Numbered from the stretch's first letter, positions 44,730-53,616 are shown. The stretch: DNA of 64,000 nt from an uncultured Anaerotruncus sp. (GCA_900539775.1 UQDL01000002.1:62001-126000), one strand, 5' to 3'. Notes: generated by a model not told the origin, from the sequence alone. Numbers and translations are program-made.

Positions 44730-45381
44730 GCTACGCTTTTCAAAAACCGGCAGATGCAAATACATAAGTCACCTTGATATAAATCGTTGCATGTCCCGTG
44801 CATTTTCAAGAGCAGAAATTCCGCTTTGGTTTACGGAAGGTTATAATCCCCATGCATATATGAGCTTTTCACTGCCGCTTTCTCTGGGCGTTGAGAGCTT
44901 ATGTGAAAGTGTTGATATAAGGCTTACGGAAGATATTTCAAATGAAAAAATACTGAAAAAAATGAATTCAGTGCTTCCGCCGGACATTAGAATAACCGAT
45001 GTTTATGATGATTTTCGCGATTGCAGCGAAATCGCTTTTTCAGATTATGTTTATAAATTTGAATTTGCGGATAACGATGAGGCTCTTCAAAGGCTGAAAA
45101 AAGTTCTTGAAAGCGATGAAATACTTGCCGAAAAAAAAGCGAAACAGGGCAGGCACAGAGTTGTTAAGGAAACAAACATCAAAGAATTTATAGATAAATA
45201 TAACCTTTCAATTCGCAATGGCGAAATTGTTTTAAATATCAGGCTTGAAGCCGGAACACAAAGAAATCTTAATCCAACACTGCTTTTTGATACGCTTATT
45301 AGGCTGATAGACATGGATTTTGAATGGAAAAGCATTGCAAGAATAGACCTGCTTGATAAAAATTATAAGCAATTCAGATAA
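44716..45381 (+). CDS. TIGR03936 / DUF2344 radical-SAM-associated protein
   Basis: A 221-residue soluble protein opening with MREVRLRFSKTGRCKYISHLDINRC and then WFTEGYNPHAYMSFSLPLSLGVES, the DUF2344 signature. It is the obligate-looking partner of the radical SAM gene before it, and in some genomes the two are fused. In many Firmicutes an RNase E/G gene and rplU-rpmA follow; here rplS follows instead. The ATG at 44716 is placed by GGAGG at 44703-44707; an earlier in-frame start lacks a ribosome site. Confidence 0.9.
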   Translation: MREVRLRFSKTGRCKYISHLDINRCMSRAFSRAEIPLWFTEGYNPHAYMSFSLPLSLGVESLCESVDIRLTEDISNEKILKKMNSVLPPDIRITDVYDDFRDCSEIAFSDYVYKFEFADNDEALQRLKKVLESDEILAEKKAKQGRHRVVKETNIKEFIDKYNLSIRNGEIVLNIRLEAGTQRNLNPTLLFDTLIRLIDMDFEWKSIARIDLLDKNYKQFR

Positions 45382-45388
45382 AAAATGC

Positions 45389-45417
45389 TTGCATTTTATT
45401 GCTCTTTGTGATATATT
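45389..45417 (+). promoter_or_regulatory. Promoter of rplS
   Basis: TTGCAT at 45389-45394 and TATATT at 45412-45417 with a 17-base spacer. Transcription would begin near 45424, giving a leader of about 120 bases. Confidence 0.7.
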
Positions 45418-45423
45418 ATTAAC

Positions 45424-45512
45424 GCATTTGTTCCGTTGCTTTCCCGCAACGCGTTAAATGCCTATTGCGTTAAGCATTTAAGCGGGTGGTCCTCTTTCAT
45501 CAATTTGTTACG
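45424..45512 (+). ncRNA. Probable L19 leader (ribosomal protein autoregulatory structure)
   Basis: The rplS leader can form a hairpin CGTTGC/GCAACG (45434-45451) and then GCGTTAAATGC/GCATTTAAGC (45451-45483, one bulged base). A nearby GCATTT at 45424-45429 could instead pair with the AAATGC strand. GGGTGGTCCTCTTTCATCAA follows at 45484-45503. The position and the paired GCGTTAA repeats agree with the L19 leader RNA described upstream of rplS in Firmicutes. The family name is from memory and not confirmed by a covariance model. Confidence 0.6.
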
Positions 45513-45543
45513 AACATCCGAAAAAAATTAGGAGGAAATCAGA

Positions 45544-45885
45544 ATGGACGCACTTAAAATCATTGCTGAAGGCAGCATGAAAAAAGAACTTCCGTCTTTC
45601 TCAATCGGTGACACCGTAAGAGTAGGTGTTCGCATCAGAGAAGGCAAAACGGAAAGAGTTCAGATGTTTGAAGGAACAGTTATTGCCATCAAGGGCTCAG
45701 GCATTTCCAAAACATTTACGGTTCGCCGCGTTTCATACGGTGTAGGTGTTGAGCGTGTTTTCCCGCTTCACTCTGCTAACGTTGATTCGGTTGAAGTTAT
45801 CCGTAAAGGTAAGGTTCGCCGTGCTAAGCTTTACTATCTTCGTGATCGTGTCGGCAAAGCTGCAAAAGTTAAAGAAGATATCTGA
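45544..45885 (+). CDS. rplS: 50S ribosomal protein L19
   Basis: A 113-residue L19: FSIGDTVRVGVRIREGKTERVQMFEGTVIAIKG, followed by FTVRRVSYGVGVERVFPLHS and KGKVRRAKLYYLRDRVGKAAK. It sits at the 30S-50S interface. AGGAGG precedes the ATG. It is flanked by the structured leader and a terminator, so it appears to be an independently regulated unit before the rbgA operon. Confidence 0.98.
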   Translation: MDALKIIAEGSMKKELPSFSIGDTVRVGVRIREGKTERVQMFEGTVIAIKGSGISKTFTVRRVSYGVGVERVFPLHSANVDSVEVIRKGKVRRAKLYYLRDRVGKAAKVKEDI

Positions 45886-45895
45886 CAAAGTTTTT

Positions 45896-45923
45896 GACCG
45901 TCTCGTTTTGGGACGGTCTTTTT
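45896..45923 (+). terminator. Intrinsic terminator of rplS
   Basis: GACCGTCTC at 45896-45904 pairs with GGGACGGTC at 45910-45918 (one G-U pair), followed by T5. Confidence 0.88.
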
Positions 45924-45965
45924 ACTTTGGTTTAAATTATACTAATGAAATGCAGAGGATAAATT

Positions 45966-46829
45966 ATGCCTGATTTTCAAAAGCAATATGTTCAGTGGTT
46001 TCCGGGGCACATGGCAAAAACCCGCAGGCTTATTAAAGAAAGCCTCAATTTGGTTGACGGTGTTGTGGAAATCGTTGATGCAAGAATACCTGAATCAAGC
46101 TCAAACCCTGAGCTCAATTCAATGATTAAGCGCAAACCGAAAATAGTTTTGTTAAATAAAAGTGATGTTGCAGATCCAAATGCTACGGCAAAATGGGTTG
46201 AATATTATCGCAATCATGGTTTAACTGCTCTTGCGGTTGATTGCCGCAGCGGAAAAGGCCTTAATAAATTTATTCCAACTTGCAAAACAGTGCTTGCCGA
46301 TGTTATTGAAAAAAACAACAACAAAGGGATGTCAGGAAAATCCTTGCGTTTTATGGTTGTTGGTATTCCGAACACCGGCAAATCCTCATTTATAAACAGA
46401 ATGGCAGGCAAAAACAAGGCTGTTGTTGAGGACAGGGCGGGCGTAACACGCAGCAACCAGTGGTTTTCTTGCGGAAACGGAATTGAACTGCTTGATACAC
46501 CGGGGGTCCTTTGGCCGAAATTTGATGATCCGCAGGTAGGGGACAAACTTGCTTTTATCGGCTCCGTTAAAGATACCGTTACCGATATGGAAGCCCTTTC
46601 CTGCAGACTCCTTGAAGTGCTTTCAAAAACTAATCCAAAGGCAATTGAGGAAAGATATAAGATAACCGACATTGAGGGGCTTCAGGGCTGGGAAATGCTT
46701 GAAGAAATCGGAAAAAAACGAGGATTTTTAATAAAAGGCGGCGAAATAAATTATGAAAGAGCCGCAGCTGCAGTATGCGATGAATTCAGAGGAGGAAAGC
46801 TCGGGCGCATCAGCCTTGAGTTGCCGTGA
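45966..46829 (+). CDS. rbgA: Ribosome biogenesis GTPase YlqF/RbgA
   Basis: A 287-residue circularly permuted GTPase that drives late 50S assembly. The G motifs come in the permuted order G4 (NKSD), then G1 GIPNTGKSS (residues 133-141), then G3 DTPGVLWPK. The N-terminal VQWFPGHMAKTRR and DARIPESSSNPEL are family signatures. It starts the rbgA-rnhB-yraN operon, a conserved order in Firmicutes; the signal peptidase gene often found between rplS and rbgA is missing here. Confidence 0.96.
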   Translation: MPDFQKQYVQWFPGHMAKTRRLIKESLNLVDGVVEIVDARIPESSSNPELNSMIKRKPKIVLLNKSDVADPNATAKWVEYYRNHGLTALAVDCRSGKGLNKFIPTCKTVLADVIEKNNNKGMSGKSLRFMVVGIPNTGKSSFINRMAGKNKAVVEDRAGVTRSNQWFSCGNGIELLDTPGVLWPKFDDPQVGDKLAFIGSVKDTVTDMEALSCRLLEVLSKTNPKAIEERYKITDIEGLQGWEMLEEIGKKRGFLIKGGEINYERAAAAVCDEFRGGKLGRISLELP

Positions 46830-46831
46830 TT

Positions 46832-47437
46832 ATGGATTGGCTTCAATATGAAACAGCCGCAAGAAACAGCGGCTTTAACATTATTTGCGGTGTTGATGAG
46901 GCAGGCAGAGGTCCGCTGGCAGGCCCTGTTTGCGCTGCCGCAGTAATTCTTGCGCCGGGACAGATAATTGACGGAGTAAATGATTCAAAAAAACTAACGG
47001 AAAAGAAAAGGGAAATCCTTTTTGATAAGATAATATCGGAATGCGAAGATTATTCAATCGCTTATGCAAGCGAAAAAGAAATTGATGAAATGAACATACT
47101 TCAGGCAACTTTTCTTGCAATGCGCAGAGCGGTTAACGGCTTAAAAACAAAACCGGATATAGCTTTTGTGGACGGTAATCAGGATCCTAAGTTTGCAGAA
47201 ATACCTTCAGAAACAATTATTAAAGGTGATGCTCACTCTGCCTCAATTGCAGCTGCATCAATTCTCGCAAAGGTTTCCAGAGACAGGCTAATGCTTGAAG
47301 CTGCCGAAAAATATCCGGAATATTTTTTTGAAAAACATAAGGGTTACGGAACAAAGCTTCATTATGAAATGATTGAACAATACGGAATATGTGAAATACA
47401 CAGAAAAAGCTTTTTAAAAAAGGTGCTTAATAAATGA
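46832..47437 (+). CDS. rnhB: Ribonuclease HII
   Basis: A 201-residue RNase HII that removes misincorporated ribonucleotides and RNA primers. The signature GVDEAGRGPLAGPV has Asp22-Glu23, the third carboxylate lies in AFVDGNQ, and SIAAASILAKVSRDRLM follows. A GTG at 46826, overlapping the rbgA stop, is an alternative start that adds two residues. The stop overlaps yraN (ATGA). Confidence 0.96.
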   Translation: MDWLQYETAARNSGFNIICGVDEAGRGPLAGPVCAAAVILAPGQIIDGVNDSKKLTEKKREILFDKIISECEDYSIAYASEKEIDEMNILQATFLAMRRAVNGLKTKPDIAFVDGNQDPKFAEIPSETIIKGDAHSASIAAASILAKVSRDRLMLEAAEKYPEYFFEKHKGYGTKLHYEMIEQYGICEIHRKSFLKKVLNK

Positions 47438-47787
47438 ACAGCTTAGGAAAGCTTGCTGAAATGTCGGCTTGTGAATATCTGCAAAAGAAAAAATATCATC
47501 TTGTTGACGTTAATTACACTTCTCGCTTCGGTGAAATTGATTTAATTATGTCAAAAGGAAAATATATCTGCTTTATTGAAGTTAAAATGCGCAGTGAAAA
47601 TTCAATTGCCTCTCCGATGGAATTTGTTGATGCGGCAAAGCAACAAAAAATCATTGCAACTGCAGAGATGTATCTTGCGTCACATTCGTGCGATTTGCAG
47701 CCGAGATTTGATGTTGTTGAGGTATATTATAAAAATAATAGAATGAAATCAATAAAACACCTTGAAAATGCTTTTCAATTATATTAA
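47434..47787 (+). CDS. UPF0102 (YraN) family endonuclease-fold protein
   Basis: A 117-residue protein with the restriction-endonuclease-like core of UPF0102: GKLAEMSACEYLQKKKY, then FGEIDLIM (Glu and Asp of the active site) and FIEVKMRS (Glu-x-Lys). The family has the PD-(D/E)XK fold but no proven substrate. The rnhB-yraN pairing is widely conserved and suggests a role in nucleic-acid maintenance. Confidence 0.93.
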   Translation: MNSLGKLAEMSACEYLQKKKYHLVDVNYTSRFGEIDLIMSKGKYICFIEVKMRSENSIASPMEFVDAAKQQKIIATAEMYLASHSCDLQPRFDVVEVYYKNNRMKSIKHLENAFQLY

Positions 47788-47834
47788 AATATCTAAAAGG
47801 TTTTTTACGAATTTGTGTTATCAGGAGGGCAAGT

Positions 47835-49331
47835 ATGCTTTACACATCTACACGAGACAAATCAATTAAGGTTTCCGCCGCACAGGCGATTGCACAGGGT
47901 ATCAGCGAAGAAGGCGGTCTTTTCGTTCCTTGTGAGCTTCCTCATTTTTCGATAGATAAAATCGTTTCAATGACTGCTATGTCATATATCGAAAGAGCTA
48001 AAACTGTTCTTAAAGAATTTTTAACAGACTTTACAGATGAAGAACTTGATTATTGTGTTTCAGGTGCTTATGCAGCAGAAAAATTTTCTTCTCCCGCAAT
48101 AGCTCCAACAGTAAACATTAACGGTAATGAAAATATTCTTGAGCTATGGCACGGACCGACTTGCGCTTTTAAGGATATGGCGCTTCAGCTTTTGCCTTAT
48201 TTAATGACAGTTTCTGCGCATAAAACCGCAGACGGCAAAACAATTGTTATACTTGTTGCAACATCAGGAGACACAGGCAAGGCTGCCCTTGAAGGTTTTA
48301 AAGATGTTGACAAAACAAAAATCCTTGTTTTCTATCCGGAAGACGGTGTATCGCCGATGCAAAAATTGCAAATGCTTACGCAAGAAGGCGAAAATGTTTC
48401 TGTTTGTGCAATAAAGGGAAATTTTGACGATGCTCAAAGCGCCGTGAAATCAATATTTACAAACAATGAGATTAAAGGTAAGCTTGCAGAAAAGAATATG
48501 ATGTTTTCATCTGCAAATTCTATTAACTGGGGCAGACTTGTTCCGCAAATAGTTTACTACTTTTCAACTTACTGCGATCTTATAAATATGGGCAACATCA
48601 AAGCAGGAGATGAAATTAACGTTGTTGTGCCAACAGGCAATTTCGGCAACATTCTTGCCGGTTTCTATGCAAAGAAAATGGGTGTGCCGATCAAGAAACT
48701 CATTTGTGCATCAAACAGCAATAATGTTCTTACCGATTTTCTGAAAACAGGCACCTATGACAGAAACAGAGCGTTTTATACCACAACCTCTCCAAGCATG
48801 GATATTCTTATTTCATCGAATCTTGAAAGATTGCTCTATCATATAAGCGGTGAGGATGACGCTCTTATCCGCAACCTGATGGGTGAGCTTTCGGAAAGCG
48901 GCAAATACACCGTTTCAGACACACTTATCGGTGATATACAAACTGTTTTTGATGCAGGCTATACCGCCGAAAACAAAGTTGACGAAACGATCAAAGAGCA
49001 TTTTGATAAATATGCATATCTTTGTGACACACATACCGCTGTTGCCGTAAATGTTTATGAAGAGTACGTGAAGGCAACGGGCGATGATATACCGACTGTT
49101 ATTGATTCTACCGCTTCTCCTTATAAATTCTCCAAAAGCGTTCTTGCAGCAGTAAACGGCGGCAGTGTTCCGGAGCTTGACGAATTTGATATTGTTGATG
49201 CGCTTTACAAAAAAACGGGATTTGAGGTACCGAAGCCTCTTGCTTCACTTAAATCAAAAAAAGTTCGTTTCAATAATGTTTGCTCAAAAAGCGATATGAG
49301 CGAAATGGTATTTAAGCTTCTTGAACTTTAA
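47835..49331 (+). CDS. thrC: Threonine synthase
   Basis: A 498-residue PLP enzyme converting O-phosphohomoserine to threonine. The PLP lysine is Lys113 in GPTCAFKDMALQLLP, TSGDTGKAAL follows as the phosphate-binding loop, and NSINWGR and PTGNFGN are also visible. This is the long (about 500-residue) form. CAGGAGGG precedes the ATG. No homoserine kinase gene is adjacent. Confidence 0.96.
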   Translation: MLYTSTRDKSIKVSAAQAIAQGISEEGGLFVPCELPHFSIDKIVSMTAMSYIERAKTVLKEFLTDFTDEELDYCVSGAYAAEKFSSPAIAPTVNINGNENILELWHGPTCAFKDMALQLLPYLMTVSAHKTADGKTIVILVATSGDTGKAALEGFKDVDKTKILVFYPEDGVSPMQKLQMLTQEGENVSVCAIKGNFDDAQSAVKSIFTNNEIKGKLAEKNMMFSSANSINWGRLVPQIVYYFSTYCDLINMGNIKAGDEINVVVPTGNFGNILAGFYAKKMGVPIKKLICASNSNNVLTDFLKTGTYDRNRAFYTTTSPSMDILISSNLERLLYHISGEDDALIRNLMGELSESGKYTVSDTLIGDIQTVFDAGYTAENKVDETIKEHFDKYAYLCDTHTAVAVNVYEEYVKATGDDIPTVIDSTASPYKFSKSVLAAVNGGSVPELDEFDIVDALYKKTGFEVPKPLASLKSKKVRFNNVCSKSDMSEMVFKLLEL

Positions 49332-49341
49332 TAAAATCATT

Positions 49342-49373
49342 AAAAACGGCCCAGGTTATCCTGAGCCGTTTGC
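49342..49373. terminator. Terminator, stronger on the minus strand
   Basis: AAACGGC at 49344-49350 pairs with GCCGTTT at 49365-49371, with an inner CAGG/CCTG stem. The A run on the left gives a T run for the minus-strand DUF1540 gene; the plus strand has only a short T tract. Confidence 0.7.
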
Positions 49374-49402
49374 GCTTAAATCATATTTTATTTTTTTCTC
49401 GC

Positions 49403-49576
49403 TTAATTACAGCCGCAATTGCAATTATCGCAGCATTTAAATGTTTCGCATTTAGTTTCTGTTGTTGTAGTTGCATTTGTGTTTCCCACTGTGATATGGC
49501 CTGCATTGCAGCTATTGTCGTTTTGGTGATGAACACAGTTTTTAACTTGGCAACTTATGCCTTTGATTTCATTCAT
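49403..49576 (-). CDS. DUF1540 cysteine-rich small protein
   Basis: A 57-residue protein with nine cysteines. The DUF1540 pattern is CQVKNCVHHQNDNSCNAGHITVG, followed by a C-terminal cluster CETFKCCDNCNCGCN. It probably binds metal. Family members are common in Clostridia and some are made in spores, but the function is unknown. The ATG at 49576 is placed by AGGGAG nine bases upstream; an extended frame to 49618 would place the ribosome site inside the gene. Confidence 0.88.
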   Translation of the reverse strand: MNEIKGISCQVKNCVHHQNDNSCNAGHITVGNTNATTTTETKCETFKCCDNCNCGCN

Positions 49577-49658
49577 GAAATTCACTCCCTTCTTTGATAT
49601 TTTCTGCATAACTGTCATAATTATTCAAATAAACAATTGCTTTTGAAAGGAATAATAA

Positions 49659-50345
49659 ATGTCCCTTTACGCCATTGCCGACACTCATTTATCTTTCGGC
49701 ACCGATAAACCCATGGATTCATTTGAAGGATGGCAGGATTATACCTCCAGACTTAAAAATAATTGGAATAAACTGATCGAAGAAGATGATGATGTTATAA
49801 TAGCCGGAGATATAAGTTGGGCTATGGATTTTTCTCAACTAAAAGCCGATTTTGATTTTATTGAGGCTCTTAACGGCAACAAAATCATTCTTAAAGGAAA
49901 CCATGATTATTGGTGGAACACAATGTCTAAACTAAATAAATTTTTAGAGGATAATCACTATAAAACGATTCGTTTTCTTTACAATAATTCATACAGTCTC
50001 GGCGGCGTTTCAGTGTGCGGAACAAGAGGTTGGATGATGGAGTGCGAGAATGAAGAAGACATTAAAATTTTAAATAGGGAAGTCGGCAGGCTCAGAAGAA
50101 GCCTTGAAAGCGCAGAGAATGATGAAAAAATCGTATTTTTGCATTATCCTCCGATTTCAGACATATCAAGATGTGATGAGATAATAAATATTTTGAATGA
50201 ATTCGGAATAAAAAAATGCTGTTACGGGCATCTTCACGGTGATGCGGCAAAATATGCCGTTTCCGGAGAAGTGAACGGTATTGATTACAGATTGATATCC
50301 TGTGATAAACTAAAATTCACACCTTATTTAATTTTAAAATATTGA
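49659..50345 (+). CDS. Cytosolic metallophosphoesterase
   Basis: A 228-residue calcineurin-like phosphoesterase with no membrane segment. Metal-binding motifs are DTH (Asp8, His10), AGDISWAMD near 48, KGNHDYWWNT near 76, FLHYPP and YGHLHGD. It belongs to a clostridial group of unknown substrate and is different in sequence from the membrane-anchored enzyme at 10107. GAAAGGAA precedes the ATG. Confidence 0.9.
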   Translation: MSLYAIADTHLSFGTDKPMDSFEGWQDYTSRLKNNWNKLIEEDDDVIIAGDISWAMDFSQLKADFDFIEALNGNKIILKGNHDYWWNTMSKLNKFLEDNHYKTIRFLYNNSYSLGGVSVCGTRGWMMECENEEDIKILNREVGRLRRSLESAENDEKIVFLHYPPISDISRCDEIINILNEFGIKKCCYGHLHGDAAKYAVSGEVNGIDYRLISCDKLKFTPYLILKY

Positions 50346-50351
50346 TTTATC

Positions 50352-50380
50352 TTGAAAAAGAATTATTATTATGCTATAAT
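50352..50380 (+). promoter_or_regulatory. Promoter of tig
   Basis: TTGAAA at 50352-50357 and a perfect TATAAT at 50375-50380 with a 17-base spacer. No CIRCE or CtsR operator is apparent. Confidence 0.85.
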
Positions 50381-50422
50381 GCCTAATTGGTGATAAATAA
50401 TTATAATTAAGGAGAGTTTAAT

Positions 50423-51703
50423 ATGGCACTCAAATCATCCAATAAAATTGATACAAACACATATGAAATCGAAGTAACTGTAGACAGTGAAACCTTCAAA
50501 AAAGCTTGCACATCAGCTTACCTTAAGGGCAGAAAAAACATTCAGATTCCCGGTTTCCGTAAGGGCAAAGCAACTCAAGGCATGATTGAAAAGCTTTACG
50601 GCGAAGGCGCATTCTGTGAAGAGGCTCTTGACGAAGTATATCCAAAAGCAGTTGCAGCTGCATTTGATGAAGCAGGTCTTGAAGTTGTTGATGCTCCTTT
50701 CGATCTTGAAATTCCCGTTATGAGCAAAGAAGACGGCATTGAAATGAAAATGAAAGTTACAACCTATCCTGAGGTTAAGCTTGGTGAATACAAAGGCCTT
50801 AAGGTTGCAAAACTTCCCACCGAGGCAACTGATGAAGATGTTGATAATGAACTTAAAAATCTTCAAGATAGAAATTCTCGCCTTATTGTAGCCGATGACA
50901 GAGCTGCTCAGGACGGAGACACTGTTTCTCTTGACTTTGAAGGCTTTGTTGACGGAGTTGCTTTTGAAGGCGGCAAGGGTGAAAATTATCCGCTTGAGCT
51001 TGGCTCAGGTTCATTCATTCCCGGCTTTGAGGAGCAGGTTGCAGGCCACAAAATTGATGAGGAATTTGATGTTAACGTTACATTCCCGAAAGAGTATGCA
51101 GAAGAGCTTGCAGGCAAGGATGCCGTTTTCAAATGCACAATTCACGAAATCAAAGCTAAAGAGCTTCCGGAGCTTAATGATGAATTTGCTCAGGATGCAT
51201 CGGAATTTGATACTCTTGACGAGCTTAAAGCAGATCTTAAAAAGCAGATCTCGGATAAAAAGGAAGCAGACGCAAAAACCGATATGGAAAATCAGCTTCT
51301 TGAACAGATCTGCGACAATATGACCGTTGAAATTCCGGAGTGTATGTTTGCTAAGAGACAGGACGAAATGGCTCAGGAATATGATTACAGACTCAGATCT
51401 CAGGGCCTTGACCTTGATACATACCTTAAGTATCTCGGCCAAGATATGGATAGCTTTAAGGAAACTTTCAAAGAAGGTGCTGAAAAGCAAGTTAAGGTTT
51501 CTATAGCATTAAAAGCAATCATCTCTGCAGAAAACATTGAAGCTTCTGATGAAGATATCAATGCCGAGGCTGAGAAGATCGGTGCACAATACGGTATGGA
51601 TGCAGAGCAGGTTAAAAAGGTTCTTCCCGCTGACCAGCTTGCCGAAGATGTTAAGCGCAACAAAGCTGTTGATCTTATCGTAAACAGCGCAGTTGTTGAA
51701 TAA
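50423..51703 (+). CDS. tig: Trigger factor (ribosome-bound chaperone, prolyl isomerase)
   Basis: A 426-residue trigger factor. The N-terminal ribosome-binding domain has the signature GFRKGKA (near 50), the FKBP-type PPIase domain is around 150-245 (DTVSLDFEGFVDGVAFEGG, FIPGFEEQVAGH), and the helical C-domain follows. It heads the conserved tig-clpP-clpX-lon cluster, linking co-translational folding with proteolysis. AAGGAG precedes the ATG. Confidence 0.97.
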   Translation: MALKSSNKIDTNTYEIEVTVDSETFKKACTSAYLKGRKNIQIPGFRKGKATQGMIEKLYGEGAFCEEALDEVYPKAVAAAFDEAGLEVVDAPFDLEIPVMSKEDGIEMKMKVTTYPEVKLGEYKGLKVAKLPTEATDEDVDNELKNLQDRNSRLIVADDRAAQDGDTVSLDFEGFVDGVAFEGGKGENYPLELGSGSFIPGFEEQVAGHKIDEEFDVNVTFPKEYAEELAGKDAVFKCTIHEIKAKELPELNDEFAQDASEFDTLDELKADLKKQISDKKEADAKTDMENQLLEQICDNMTVEIPECMFAKRQDEMAQEYDYRLRSQGLDLDTYLKYLGQDMDSFKETFKEGAEKQVKVSIALKAIISAENIEASDEDINAEAEKIGAQYGMDAEQVKKVLPADQLAEDVKRNKAVDLIVNSAVVE

Positions 51704-51732
51704 ACAATTTTATTAAAGGAAAGTGATTTATT

Positions 51733-52314
51733 ATGGCATTGGTACCTTATGTTGTTGAGCAAACCGGAAACGGCGAACGCTCAATGGATATTTTTTCCCG
51801 CCTTTTAAATGACAGAATTATTGTTCTTTCTGACGAGGTTAATTCGCAAACAGCTTCACTTGTTGTTGCACAGCTTCTTTTCCTTGAAGGGCAGGATAAT
51901 GAAAAGGATATAAATCTTTATATCAATTCACCCGGCGGTTCTGTAACTGACGGAATGGCTATTTATGATACAATGCAGTATATTAAATGCGATGTTTCAA
52001 CAATATGCATAGGCATGGCTGCCTCAATGGGTGCATTTTTACTTTCAAGCGGCGCAAAGGGAAAGCGTATTTGCCTTCCTAACGCCGAGGTTATGATTCA
52101 TCAGCCTCTTGGCCAAACACAGGGGCAGGCAACGGAAATTGAAATTGCAGCAAATCATATCTTAAGAACTAAGAAAAAGTTAAACAGCATTCTTGCTGCA
52201 AACTGCGGCAAAACAGTTGAAGAAGTAACTGCTGACACTGAAAGAGATAACTGGCTTTCAGCCGAAGAAGCTCTTGCTTACGGCCTTGTTGACAAGGTAA
52301 TTGATAAAAGATAA
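51733..52314 (+). CDS. clpP: ATP-dependent Clp protease proteolytic subunit
   Basis: A 193-residue ClpP with the full catalytic triad: Ser98 (GMAASMGAFL), His123 (EVMIHQPLG) and Asp172 (TERDNW). The N-terminal LVPYVVEQTGNGERSMDIFSRLL contains the expected processing and axial-loop region. It forms the tetradecameric chamber served by ClpX encoded next. AAAGGAAAG precedes the ATG. Confidence 0.98.
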   Translation: MALVPYVVEQTGNGERSMDIFSRLLNDRIIVLSDEVNSQTASLVVAQLLFLEGQDNEKDINLYINSPGGSVTDGMAIYDTMQYIKCDVSTICIGMAASMGAFLLSSGAKGKRICLPNAEVMIHQPLGQTQGQATEIEIAANHILRTKKKLNSILAANCGKTVEEVTADTERDNWLSAEEALAYGLVDKVIDKR

Positions 52315-52329
52315 CGGAGTCGGTAATTC

Positions 52330-53616
52330 ATGCCAAATAACGATATAAAGCATCCTGTTATAAGGTGCTCGTTTTGCGGTAAATCCGAGACTATGGTGCA
52401 TAAGCTCATAGAGGGGCCGGGTGTTTACATCTGTGATGAATGCATTGCTCTTTGCAATGATATTCTTACCGAAGCAAATCATTCTGAAAGAAAGCCGCAT
52501 AATTCTGGTAAAGAAGACTTCGTTCTTCCTAAGCCGGAGCAAATTAAACAAAAGCTTGATGAATATGTAATCGGCCAGGATGATGCAAAAAAAGCTCTTT
52601 CGGTTGCTGTTTACAATCATTATAAGCGTATATACTCTTCGGCATCAAATGATGTTGAACTTCAAAAAAGCAACATTTTGCTGCTCGGCCCAACGGGAGT
52701 AGGAAAAACAATGCTTGCGCAGACTCTTGCAAAAATTCTTGATGTTCCTTTTGCAATTGCAGATGCAACAACACTAACCGAGGCCGGCTATGTAGGCGAG
52801 GATGTTGAAAACATCCTGCTCAGGCTTATTCAAGCTGCCGATTTTGACATTGAAAAGGCTCAGCGCGGAATTATTTATGTGGACGAAATAGATAAAATTT
52901 CACGCAAGTCCGAAAACCGTTCAATCACCCGTGATGTAAGCGGTGAAGGTGTTCAACAGGCACTTTTAAAGATTCTTGAAGGCACTGTTTCAAATGTTCC
53001 TCCCGGAGGCGGAAGAAAGCATCCACAGCAGGAATTTATTCAGATAGACACAACAAATATTCTTTTTATTTGCGGCGGTGCGTTTGACGGAATTGAAAAA
53101 ATCATTGAAAAGCGTCTTGGCTCAAAATCAATGGGATTCGGCGCAAATGTTGAAAATGAAAAGTTTGACGAAAATCAAATTCTTCACAAAGCTATCCAGC
53201 ATGATTTAGTTAAATACGGCTTAATACCGGAACTTATCGGAAGAATTCCCGTTATAACAGTGCTCGATAATCTTGATAAGGATGCTTTGGTAAGAATTAT
53301 GGTTGAGCCAAAAAACTCAATTATCAAACAGTATACAAAGCTTTTTGAGCTTGACGGTGTTAAGCTCGAATTTAAGAAAGAAGCACTTGAAGCCGTGGCT
53401 GACATCACATTGCAGCGAAAAACGGGTGCAAGAGGTCTTAGAAGCGTGCTTGAGAGCATACTTGAAAACCTTATGTTCACTGTGCCGAGTGACAGTACTG
53501 TTGAAAAAATAATTATCACGGAAGATTCCGTAAAAAACGGCTCAGAACCAATAATTTTGCGAAATGCAAATAAATCGGCAAAAATTCTTAAGGCTTCTGA
53601 TTTAAAAAATGCATAA
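52330..53616 (+). CDS. clpX: ATP-dependent Clp protease ATPase subunit ClpX
   Basis: A 428-residue unfoldase. The N-terminal zinc domain is CSFCGKSE...CDEC (Cys13, Cys16, Cys35, Cys38). Walker A GPTGVGKT covers residues 120-127, Walker B is IIYVDEIDKI, and the pore and IGF-type ClpP-binding loop regions are in place (IFICGGAFDG; LGFG-like SKSMGFG). It follows clpP by 15 bases. A terminator follows at 53622. Confidence 0.98.
   Translation: MPNNDIKHPVIRCSFCGKSETMVHKLIEGPGVYICDECIALCNDILTEANHSERKPHNSGKEDFVLPKPEQIKQKLDEYVIGQDDAKKALSVAVYNHYKRIYSSASNDVELQKSNILLLGPTGVGKTMLAQTLAKILDVPFAIADATTLTEAGYVGEDVENILLRLIQAADFDIEKAQRGIIYVDEIDKISRKSENRSITRDVSGEGVQQALLKILEGTVSNVPPGGGRKHPQQEFIQIDTTNILFICGGAFDGIEKIIEKRLGSKSMGFGANVENEKFDENQILHKAIQHDLVKYGLIPELIGRIPVITVLDNLDKDALVRIMVEPKNSIIKQYTKLFELDGVKLEFKKEALEAVADITLQRKTGARGLRSVLESILENLMFTVPSDSTVEKIIITEDSVKNGSEPIILRNANKSAKILKASDLKNA

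Noticed and set aside
45484..45495. T-box riboswitch before rplS
   Set aside because: GGGTGGTCC resembles the T-box element only in part; there is no specifier stem, no antiterminator bulge of the right sequence, and the gene is not an aminoacyl-tRNA synthetase or amino-acid gene.
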